The position numbers and the translations under genes were made by a program. From contig JAGVSM010003626.1 in NCBI GenBank assembly GCA_022494885.1, forward strand, positions 124,001-188,000: 64,000 bases of DNA, read 5' to 3'. The first letter of the stretch is position 1, and the number at the start of each line of letters is the position of its first letter. Below are positions 55,540 to 64,000 of the stretch, piece by piece. Below the pieces are notes generated by a model that searched no databases, was not told the DNA's origin, and was given only the letters and a program-made list of their open reading frames with translations. The DNA comes from Micrasema longulum (taxonomy: Eukaryota; Arthropoda; Insecta; Trichoptera; Brachycentridae).

Positions 55540-58060
55540 AGTTCTTAATAACGTTTTTTGACATTTCTTTGACTTTTTTTGAAAAGAAAAAATAAGAAAA
55601 CTGCTGACACGCCGGTTTCGCGGTTAAGTGGGTTGGATTATTTTTCTTTTTATATTTTCTGTTCATGTTACCTTCTTAAATAATAATAATAAATAAAAAA
55701 AAATTAGAATATCAAAAAAGCTTAAATAGCACAGCAACTTGGTTAATTAAAATGATTTAAATGGCAAAATATTTATTTATAAGGTTTGCATGACAAATAA
55801 AAAACAAGTTTTGTTTTATTTCAAATTCTGGCTGTCGTTTTTTTCATGGATTTCTTATAATGTAAAAAAGAAAGAGGGAATAATATTTTTTGACCGTGTG
55901 ATACTGACTCAAGTGGGCAAAGAAAAGTACTTACATAAATGTCCCAAATCCAAATAGCTGTTATTAACTTTTTACGTTGAGGTTGCTACCATAAAACCAA
56001 ACAACATCTGTCAGGCAACGGATTATACTTTATACCTTGTAATCTGTCTGTAACTTGTAACCCCGATTCGAGGATTTATTTTATTATTTCTAGAGCACGC
56101 ACATGCAATTTGTTGCAGATAAACACAATAAGGGCTGTTGAATGTTGAAGGATTCGTGAAAATATGCGACAAGGGAAAATGTTTATTGGTTTTTTGTACT
56201 TAACCCGTGTTAAACATATGTTTAACACGTGCTCTGAATAAACAAAATACGTTTATTTATTTTTTTGATAAACAATCATACATAATAAGTATTAAAAATA
56301 AAGATTTTTTTAAATAGATATGAACATTTAAAATTTACACCCAGCCTCCGAGCAGACCGAGTGTAAAATATAGTTCCTCTCTGCAACTTTAGTTTAAAAT
56401 TCAAAAATGTGTGTTTAATTGTTATAAACATTGAGTTAAGTCACTAAGATGTGGACATGCTGTAAACAAAGAGTGAGAAGAAAGATAATTCATTTAAATA
56501 ATTGTTTTATACATATTATTATATTCAACACTTTGTTCTAACCAAAATATATTTAAACGCCACAAACTCTCGTGATAACTGTGTTTCTGTTAAAACTGTT
56601 TAAAAATGTGTGAATTTGTGAAGATCAAGCGCCGAAATTTCATTTTTTATTAGAAAACCATTTCTAAATAATATAGTGCTACCTATCTACGTTCATTTAA
56701 AAATATAAATGACACTTTTTTTTCCTGTATCACATAAAATTGCTCAAATATCAAAAGTAATACACAAGTTTATCTGACATCTTAATCAAAATAAAATAAT
56801 AATAATCAAAATTTTAAGCAGGAAACATGCGTCTAATAATAACAATTAAAATTAAAAAGAAACGGATAGATTCCTTGGTACCTACACTCTACACTACGCA
56901 CACAGATGCGTTTCTACTATCATCTCCCAGGGAACAGCTAAATGTGAACCAAATGTTTTTACAGTTATTTACTAGGAAAAGGACAAAAGATCCTGTAAAC
57001 TGCATACCTCAATAAAAAAGGGACCCTTGACCCTTGTGTTTGAGTAGCGTCTATCCATCTTATTAACCTTAATTATAAGTTAAGGAATGCTATATTTGTT
57101 TAGTTTTTATCGTTTACTATTTGTGCTGTTCCATGTTCACTTAATTGCCATACTTACTAGTTCTTTGCTCGATGTATTATTATTGTATTTTTTTAAAATA
57201 ATTTTTATGGTAATTTTTTTAAAATCACTCTTATGTTGTTGAGATTCCACTTGTCAATGAGTTTTAAAGCTACAAGACTTTTTGTGATGTAAGCTATCAT
57301 ATTATATTTATCATATGTTGTAAATGTTATAACTATAAAATATCTCAATTTGTTAAATGGGGTCTAGAATTTCAACCATTACATTTTACCATTTTGATGT
57401 GCCATGTATATGTTTTTTTTATCATTATTTTTTATGTTTCTAACCCTATATTTGTGGTGATACTCATGTGTCTGTGTCATATAATTGCTCGTCCCATCTC
57501 AACACAGGACTTTTAGTCCCATGGGGTTGGGACTTATCGTCTCAAATAATGTACAATAAACTTATGTTTGTTAATAAATTAATAAATGAATAACAGAGTA
57601 ATTATAGTAACATTTAATTTAAAATAAGTATTCCCACAGGTATTTTTATACGCGAATGTAGCTTTTAAAAGGCGAATATTAACTACTGCTTTTTATTTCC
57701 TTTCAATTCAAACCTTTCTACAAGAGAACATGTCTCTAGAACATTTCTCGCCCGCCCACGCTCCACTAGTCCTGCCGTTTGACGTCACGTAAAAGATTTT
57801 CCCGTCCTAGCGTATCCTTATTACGTCCTGCAGGACCTCGCCACACAATGGTGTGGGCAGCGGACGTAAACAAAACAACCACGGATCCGGAAAATCGGCC
57901 CATCACGGCGGAGTGGGGTTGAAAAGCATTTTACTAATGTTTCATTTCCTTTCAGAAAATTTGAACACCATCAAAAAGGTATTGTTTTCCGTCGTTTTTC
58001 TGTTCATTTAAAGAATTGTATATTGTTTTTAATTTTGTTGTTATTTTTAGTTTCTTTTTT
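55540..58060. other. Unassigned AT-rich DNA with one GC-rich patch
   Basis: A perfect 24-bp palindrome lies at 56206-56229. 57740-57920 is GC-rich, with TGACGTCACG and a CCTGCAGGAC word. Near 57520 the short inverted words GGACTTTTAGTCC and a run up to AATAAATGAATAA resemble a LINE-type tail. No coding remnant was recognised. Confidence 0.45.
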
Positions 58061-58064
58061 TTAC

Positions 58065-58205
58065 ACCACAGCCTTGCGACCCAAGTACAGCACAGTGCAC
58101 CCAAGCTTGAGAAAAATCGCATTTAATTTTTGTGTTCACCGGGTAACGAACCCAGAACCTTCCGTGTGTGAGTAAAGTGTCCTAACCACTACACTACGGA
58201 GGTTT
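58065..58205 (-). mobile_element. tRNA-derived SINE, group A
   Basis: The minus strand shows the TAGTGTAGTGGTTAGGAC A-box region, a degraded B-box (GGGTTCGTTACC), CTCAAGCTTGGGTGC and a GTGGTGTAAAAAA tail, as in the copy at 16211-16400. Confidence 0.75.
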
Positions 58206-58564
58206 TTACCCTAAATACATATTAAATTATATTTTTTTACTTAGGTTTAAAAAAACTAATTTGTGGGTAGATTTTTTTAATTTTTTTTATTTGAATATGT
58301 ATTTATCAACTGATCCTCATTATTACATTCATTTTCCACAAATAATATGAAATTTTTTATTTATACTCTGTTGTTGATAATAATATTTTACTCATCTTGT
58401 GAAAAATTTGTCCGAGTCTTTTGTTTAGTTTTGTCTGGTAGTTTATTATGTAATTTCGGTCTCGATTTACTAGTCTCGATTATCCTTGTCTCGTAGAAAA
58501 ATATTATGATGATTATCACTAGTTTTTTGACGAATGTATATTCGCATATTACAACGAAGATAAA

Positions 58565-58637
58565 TAACATGTTAGAGAAGACAATATAAAAGTCTAGGCA
58601 TCTACAAGGATAATGCCCTGCCATTGGCTGGATTAAG
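58565..58637 (-). repeat. Repeat family R, copy j, left part (split by a LINE)
   Basis: AAGTCTAGGCATCTACAAGG, then CCATTGGCTGGATTAAG, are R blocks in minus orientation. The continuation (AAGTGGCCACTTTACAC) is found after the LINE at 59331. Confidence 0.8.
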
Positions 58638-59326
58638 GTAACATTGAAAATGATTACGGCGCATCTTTGATCAATTTTAATAAAGAATCACTACGAAAAA
58701 GGCGCCTTAGATATGATTTAATTTTTCTTTTCAAAATTCTCAATAACATAGTTGATTCGCCGTATCTTTTACAAAATATTAGTTTCCGTTGTCCTCTTCG
58801 CTATACTAGATTAAATTCCCTTTTTTATGTACCAACTTGTAAAAACAATTATACCTCGAATTCATTCATTAGATGTACCTGTAGAAATTATAACGGACTC
58901 AGTATTGATGTAGACATTTTAACTGCACGTTGCATTTGTACAGAAAATTTCTTCATGGGGTCGATTATTTGGGATTGCTGAATGTACATCTTGAGTGATT
59001 TATGCTATGTATATGTGCCGCATGTAATGTATATGTTTGTGTATGTTGTATATGTGCGTTCATGTGTGTGCGTGGATGGCTCGGAGTGTACATTCGGTAT
59101 TTTTACTTTTTAATTTATTACCTCCATGGAAAACGCAAATGTCAACAATTATTCTTTTCTCACTTAAAATTCTTATTTATTTTTTATCACATTTAATGTT
59201 TATATCTTTTTAATTAATGAAAACCTAATTGGTCTTTTTATGTTAAAAAAATGTTGTTTTTAGTACTTATTTTGTATGACTGTATGTTTTTTGAATAAAA
59301 TATAAAATATAAATATAAATATAAAT
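58638..59326 (+). pseudogene. 5'-truncated LINE inserted in an R copy
   Basis: A frame at 58667-58981 reads MINFNKESLRKRRLRYDLIF, LFKILNNIVDSPYLLQNISF, RCPLRYTRLNSLFYVPTCKN and NGLSIDVDILTARCI, the LINE ORF2 C-terminal pattern (L..RR..YD..FL.KI.....DSP.LL..I.F..P.....+...+..P). The 3' UTR matches 17290-17610. The insertion is bounded by ATTAAG at 58632-58637 and 59327-59332, one copy of which belongs to the interrupted repeat, giving a clear 6-bp target duplication. Confidence 0.85.
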
Positions 59327-59880
59327 ATTAAGTGGCCACTTTACACAACGTGTAACATTCACCATTCCCTATTTTCCTACAGTTCTTCCACCTGTTGATG
59401 TTGATGTGAAGTTATTAACAGCTCCCTAAGGGGTTAAGTCCAGTCCACGTCCACGCAAATTTGGACAAACTGAAAATATTGTTGATGATTCACCTGGTCC
59501 AAGAAAAACTGTAAAATTAAAAAAATATTTTCTAGCGTTGCCTAGTATGTAAGTGAAATAATTCAATCAGATATATCTCACCCGCATCAATAAAGGTTTC
59601 AGCTCTTTAATTTCGCAAATATCAACAGTTGGACGAATGAAAGGAATATTGATGATAGAATATAGGCAGAATGATGAATGTTGCAAGGTGTGTAAAGTGG
59701 CCACTTAAACCAACCAATGACAGGTCGTAAGCCATGTCGATTCCTGACTTCTACATTCCCTTATCTAAAATTGTCTTAATTTATTTCTGTTGGAATATGT
59801 TTATTTCAACATCTCTCACAGAGTTTGAATCCAAAGAGTCTACCAAAAATTGTAAAAACTTAAAATAATATTGAATTTTT
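59327..59880. repeat. Repeat family R, copy j, right part (minus then plus)
   Basis: Resumes at AAGTGGCCACTTTACACAAC in minus orientation to CCACCTGTTGATG. It then switches to plus orientation: AACAGCTCCCTAAGG, GGACAAACTGAAAATATTGT, GCGTTGCCTAGTATG, AAAGGTTTCAGCTC, GTAAAGTGGCCACTTAAACC and on to the end near 59880. The copy is an inverted composite. Confidence 0.8.
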
Positions 59881-60520
59881 TTTTCTCTCTATTTACAGTG
59901 TTTTTCAACGCTTATAAATCTCTTTTGCGAGTAAAACAAACCTGGTGACCCCCCAGAACCGCGATTATGAACGTTTTCTTTATCAGCACACATTGAGACG
60001 GTATTAACTAATATTAATATTGATGCGCGAGACTATCTGACATGCAATACAGTGACAGGAAAACAATTTTCGAATACCTATTTATCACAATTTGTGTAAA
60101 CCACAACACAAAAATAAGATGTCCACGCAAATATCCAATTTGGACTAAATACAATAATTGATATCAAACTTTTGATTGTGTTCATTTAATTTTTACACGT
60201 GTATGTACTCAAATCTGGCAATAGCAAAGCATTGCCGGGTTCAGCTCGTATGTTATGAACGCTATCACTTTGTGGATCCTGCAGCTTCACAAATCCCTCT
60301 AAATCCTAACCCGCGAATGAGATGTAGTAAATACAATCGCGAGTTAATGAATATTCACAGTCACCAAGATAAATAGATTACAAAGAGTGAAACTTTCTTC
60401 CCTTCGTCCTACAGAGAGGATAGAATAAAGTTGTGGCGCTCCTTTGTCGTAAATATTACACGGGAAAATAAGGCTGTATAGGAAAACTTTGTACGGTACA
60501 GGGTGTTATTATTATTTTTT
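59881..60520. other. Unassigned DNA with a Helitron-like 3' end
   Basis: Around 60210-60245 the words GGCAATAGCAAAGCATTGCC and GGGTTCAGCT resemble the hairpin and terminal region at the 3' end of insect Helitron/Helentron elements, though the final CTAG-T is not exact. Otherwise nothing is recognised. Confidence 0.35.
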
Positions 60521-61435
60521 CGTAATCATTATAATTGTTGGACAGATTAGATTCAATAAAATATTTACGATTTCATATAGATGGAAATTTAAGATGGACT
60601 AATCAAATCGAACATATTTACTTTACAAATTTACTTTTTTTGAACTATAAGAAATATAATAAGCCTAAAAGAACTTGTAAAAATATATATTACGCAATAA
60701 CTCAATCAGTTTTGGAATATAAGATAATTGGATGGGGATGTGTAAATGACACACTGATCAACAAAATAATAATTGCACAAAAAGGCTTTAATAAAAATGA
60801 TCTTAAGAGTCCTTATCAGAACTAGCTCCCTCGGTATATTTAAAAATCTTAATGTTAAATCTATAAAACAACTTTATGTAAAAGCTCGGTTACTATACGC
60901 ACGTAAACATTATTCTCTACCTTCCGTTACAAATACAAGAGTTACTAGATACTCCGGCCTGATGCTACGGTCAAAGAGGATTGGCCTACTGCTCGGTTGA
61001 AGTGTACAATCTACTTCCATTATCCATATCCATGTCCAAGGACAATTAGTAAGTTCTCACAATATAACATTTCTATTAAAAATGAATAGCGGAGGTGGGT
61101 TCCACACGGATCGATGCGTGGATCAAGCCAAATAGGTCAAATGTGTGTTCTGTTTATGAAATTTGTTCTATTGGTCTATATGAATTGGTTATGTTTTTTA
61201 TGATTATTTTAGTTTTTATTGTTTATTATGTTTATGATAACTAGGTTTATTGGATTAATTACGTTTTTTTTATTGTTATTGTAATGTTTACTTTGTTAAG
61301 TAGCTAATCTAAGGCATGTTTCACATTTTTAAAAATGTTTTCCTCGGCACGTGACACCCCAGCGAGGGAACATTATTATGTATAAAAAAGGAATACAAAC
61401 AATGTAAAAGTAAAAATAAATAAATACACTATTTG
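60520..61435 (+). pseudogene. LINE ORF2 C-terminus and 3' UTR, same family as 14370-15090
   Basis: Reads DRLDSIKYLRFHIDGNLRWT, NQIEHIYFTNLL, KNIYYAITQSVLEYKIIGWG, then in another frame KALIKMILR, KSIKQLYVKARLLYARKHYS and LMLRSKRIGLLLG. The K.L...ID..L.W..HI, then IYYA..QSVLEY.I..WG pattern places it after the RT domain. The 3' UTR has CCTCGGCACGTGACACCCCA, shared with the copy at 14370-15090, and ends in AAAT units near 61430. Confidence 0.7.
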
Positions 61436-61469
61436 AAATAGAACCAAAACCTTAGACGAGCATTTTTAA

Positions 61470-61576
61470 CTCTAGGGCCACTCTCAGGTAAAAATCCTGG
61501 AAAAGGAAATCTAGTGGAATTAAGTCCGCCTCATTGTCCGGTGATTGACGCGTTCGCCAAACATACTAGAGGACTT
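61470..61576 (+). mobile_element. SINE group C leader fragment
   Basis: GCCACTCTCAGGTAAAAATC, GGAAATCTAGTGGAATTAAG, TCCGCCTC and GTGATTGACGCGTT match 27822-27905. The B-box is not retained. Confidence 0.6.
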
Positions 61577-61719
61577 TTTTATGGTAAGTTAGAGAAAACA
61601 TACGAGTTGTGTTCATAAAATAACGGAAATTTTTTAATTTCGCGGGTTTGGAGAGTCCGATAGAAGTTTTCAGCTGTATTCATTGTTTGCTTTATATTTA
61701 GCATCCGTTAAGGTTTGAC

Positions 61720-62230
61720 GTGTTCGGAGCGCGCGGCGATTTTAATCTTGGCGGTCCAGAATGCTTCCACTGGGACGTTTGAGCCTTAGTTTTGACGTCA
61801 TATCCATAAACCTATGTTTCGTCACCTGTTTTAAAACGTTGCAGTAATTCTTCATCATCGTGGACTTCATTTACTGACACCCGAGCAACTTCCATTCGCC
61901 GGTGTTTGTATTCAAAATTTAAAAAATTTGGAACAAAGTTTGCTGTCACGCGTTTCATACCAAAACATTCGAAAAAATTTCATGGAATGAGACAATCGAT
62001 ATGCCAACATTATCAACAAATTCTTCGATTGTGATTCGGCGTTCGTTCATGACCACTTCATTCACTTTTTCCACGTTTTCATCGGTTGTTGATGTGCTGG
62101 GGCATCCGAGCCGTCAGTCATCTTCAACGTCTTCATGGCCATCTTAGAAACGCTTATACTACTAGCAAACTCTTGTTTTTCTCATAACAGACTCATCATA
62201 GGCCTTTGTCAACATTTCATTCATATTTTT
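61720..62230 (-). pseudogene. mariner transposase, N-terminal half, broken
   Basis: The minus strand reads, with shifts, STTDENVEKVNEVVMNERRI, TIEEFVDNVGIS, MKRVTAKFVPNFLNFEYKHR, RMEVARVSVNEVHDDEELLQ and RFKTGDET followed by a stop where Trp is expected, then VYGYDVKTKAQTSQWKH. This is the helix-turn-helix region and first catalytic Asp (GDETW) of a mariner transposase, which cuts and joins the element ends. The Trp-to-stop change and the missing C-terminal catalytic residues make it non-functional. Confidence 0.85.
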
Positions 62231-62234
62231 TTTA

Positions 62235-62408
62235 AAATATTTTTTTGCACCACAACAGGCCAGAAGGCCCAATTACAGTGGTAAATTACATCCCAGAATA
62301 CCCAGGCTTGAGAAAATCACATTTAATTTTTGTGTTCTCACCTGGAATCGAACCCGGAACCTTCCTTGTGTAAGTCAAGCGTCTTGACCACTACACCACG
62401 GAGGCCGC
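62235..62408 (-). mobile_element. tRNA-derived SINE, group A, nested in mariner
   Basis: The minus strand has the A-box TGGTGTAGTGGTCAAGACGC, a B-box GGTTCGATTCC (62344-62354), CTCAAGCCTGGGTATTC, GGCCTTCTGGCC and GTTGTGGTGCAAAAAAA. It lies within the mariner element and so is younger than it. Confidence 0.85.
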
Positions 62409-62562
62409 CACTTTTTTTTCACACACTTTATTTCATTTCTAACACAAATTTTCATACAAATTACTTCAGGGGCATGTATTCCAGCATAACAAAAAATTTG
62501 ACAATCGTACACTTCGAACCCACGGAATAAAAATTCCCGTTATTTTCTAAACAGACCCCGTC

Positions 62563-63465
62563 TATATTTTTTTAGGAAAACTTTTTTGGTTGTCAGTTTT
62601 AAATTGCTACGATATATTAACATCAAATTATTAATCCTCATATCAGCTGTAGAATGGCGTTGAAATTTTGCTAGAAACATGCGGTAAAAATGAAATATTT
62701 ACAACTAAAATATTCTTATAAAAAGGGTAAAATTTCTATAGTATGTATTCCATAAAAGGGGAAAAAACTCCAATTTACTAAGTGTTTACTTTTTTAAAAT
62801 GATAATTGAAGGCATAATTTTATATGAAGTACCAAGGGCTCGTCAAAAAATATATTTAGTATATTTTTTACCACGTACCTTAAAAAATAATTGTATTTTT
62901 ATAATGTTAATTTACCAATATTTATAACATACTTAGAAATAAACGGCGGTTTAAAATAAGAGAATCGTATGATTTTCTTACTTTTTATCAAAATACAGCC
63001 CTCATAGCGACTTGTGTATATATCGTTATAAAAAAATTAAAACAATATAATTTGTCTTATCATCGATAAAAAAAACGTTTGATTATGAAATATTGAATAT
63101 ATTATATCATCCTGTGTATTTGCCGGAGGTCTACGCGCTCTTGCTAATAATTTGATTCAGTCAAATAAAACTAAGAATAATGAATATTTATTCTGTTACA
63201 TAAACAAGTTATGGAGAAACATTACAATCAACTTCTCAAAGTCATTTAATAAAATATAATTTCGATTCTTGAGAAAAGTTATTTGATTTTACAAAAAAGC
63301 AAATGAAAAAAATCTTATATGATAGAAAATTGTTGCAACCGAGAAGGAAAACGTTTTTATTCAATTGATTTTTTGGAGATTTCAAAATATACTAACAATA
63401 CTAGAGCTAATTAAAAAAATCCAATGTAAATTTAATAATACATTTATGTGTTTTCTATCTATATA
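62563..63465. other. AT-rich stretch, no gene recognised
   Basis: No supported feature. Confidence 0.5.
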
Positions 63466-63600
63466 TATAAAAGGAAATGTTTGAATGGTTGTCCTCGTAG
63501 GACTGAATAACTACTTGATCGATTTACGTGCGGTTTTCAGATAAATGTGCATCTTTGCCACGAGAAGGTTTAAAGCTCATAAAATCTTCAAAATTTTAAT
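63466..63600 (+). mobile_element. Possible Helitron-like 5' end
   Basis: TATCTATATATATAAAAGGA, then AATGTTTGAATGGTTGTCC and GATCGATTTACGTGCGGTTT, follow the pattern often seen at the 5' end of insect Helitron or Helentron elements (TCTATATATATAAAA..GAATG). No Rep/helicase coding is present in the remaining 500 bp. Confidence 0.35.
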
Positions 63601-63719
63601 TACAATTTTAATTTTAAGTTAGGAGCGTAAATGTTTTTTTTATCCAACACCAAGGTTACATTCGCCGAGAATGTGTATACAAAAAAAATGGATGGACATT
63701 TTTTTTGTGTTTTCGAATG

Positions 63720-63985
63720 TTTACAGTTTGTAACTTTTTGTTTGTTAACTGTTTGTAAATGTTGTTTTCATTCGTTTTTTTATGGATCCCAATCAGATTA
63801 TTTCACTGATTTCCTTATGATTTCTACCCATTTATTTCTTTTTACTGGATTTTTGGTAAAACTAAAATAATATCAACTGACATTTGATACGTTTTTGAAA
63901 ATGGTATTCCTAACTAAAATGCACCCCCGAGCAGAGTTTGATATTTGTTAAATTCTATATTTGAAAATAAATTATTTCAGGTTCT
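63720..63985 (+). repeat. Dispersed repeat, copy 2 (partner at 2037-2300)
   Basis: 63855-63984 aligns with the reverse complement of 2037-2178, as described for that copy. It may belong to the same element as the Helitron-like start at 63466, but nothing in view proves this. Confidence 0.55.
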
Positions 63986-64000
63986 GGAATTCAATCAAAA

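Larger units (their letters stand above)
61603..62562 (-). mobile_element. mariner-type DNA transposon remnant
   Basis: Imperfect terminal inverted repeats of about 44 bp (left from CGAGTTGTGTTCATAAAATA; right ending TTATTTTCTAAACAGACC and CCGTC) are flanked by TA dinucleotides (61601-61602 and 62563-62564), the mariner target. The minus strand encodes transposase pieces. The right-hand part is interrupted by a SINE (62235-62408) and the left-hand third, with the second and third catalytic Asp, is missing, so the element is dead and internally deleted. Confidence 0.85.

Noticed and set aside
1..64000. CRISPR arrays, operons, ribosome binding sites and other bacterial features
   Set aside because: No regularly spaced repeats of that type; gene content and promoter style are clearly eukaryotic.

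Overview
The window is intergenic or heterochromatin-like DNA from an animal, almost certainly an insect. The base is AT-rich and packed with transposable elements of arthropod type: BEL/Pao, several LINE clades including RTE and CR1/L2-like, a Penelope-like remnant, mariner, tRNA-derived SINEs and palindromic MITEs. The one intact promoter has an arthropod-style TATA box plus TCAGT initiator. TACCTAGGTA-type runs near 1700-1790 would fit a moth or butterfly, but that is only a hint. I found no host protein-coding gene, no functional tRNA or rRNA gene, no CRISPR array and nothing bacterial.

The centrepiece is 28251-39624. A BEL/Pao LTR retrotransposon lies between 5-bp target duplications (CTATT) with two 883-bp LTRs that are about 99 percent identical. 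It keeps a recognisable promoter, a primer-binding site matching tRNA-Tyr, a polypurine tract, gag, and a pol with protease, reverse transcriptase, RNase H, integrase and DUF5641-like regions. Its only obvious break is a non-LTR retrotransposon (30211-34546, minus strand) inserted in the gag zinc-knuckle region. That LINE is itself apparently full length, with an RRM-like ORF1 and an endonuclease/reverse-transcriptase ORF2. ORF1 ends in a textbook A AAA AAC heptamer directly before its stop codon. A -1 slip there enters ORF2, which has no upstream ATG of its own, so the two proteins are probably linked by programmed frameshifting.

Left of the BEL element (1-28250) there are decayed, mostly 5'-truncated LINE pieces (RTE 2955-3580; 6985-8785; 10540-11460; 14370-15090; 17290-17610; CR1/L2-like 19745-21330; 23440-24550). 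Between them lie tRNA-derived SINEs and a dispersed repeat family, called R here, seen in inverted pairs at 22434-23265 and 25834-26436. Two LINE pieces sit inside the arms of long inverted repeats (10262-11690 and 19319-21960).

Right of it (39625-64000) are further LINE ends (39740-40105, 41790-42260, 42780-43050, RTE 44130-44672, 49560-49815, 51210-51480, 54960-55530, 58638-59326, 60520-61435), a Penelope-like GIY-YIG remnant (52100-52545) and an inverted-repeat pair 4 kb apart (41100-41500 / 45490-45860). There is also a 250-bp hairpin MITE (47091-47340), an R copy split by a LINE with a visible target duplication, and a mariner remnant with a SINE nested inside it (61603-62562).

The layout reads as layered insertion: old LINE, SINE and MITE debris, then a young BEL element, then a still younger full-length LINE inside it. 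The most novel-looking points are the LINE frameshift site, the overlap of poly(A) signal and core promoter in the LTR, and the repeated finding of LINE fragments inside long inverted repeats. All assignments come from reading translations and repeats by eye; no database search or folding program was run.
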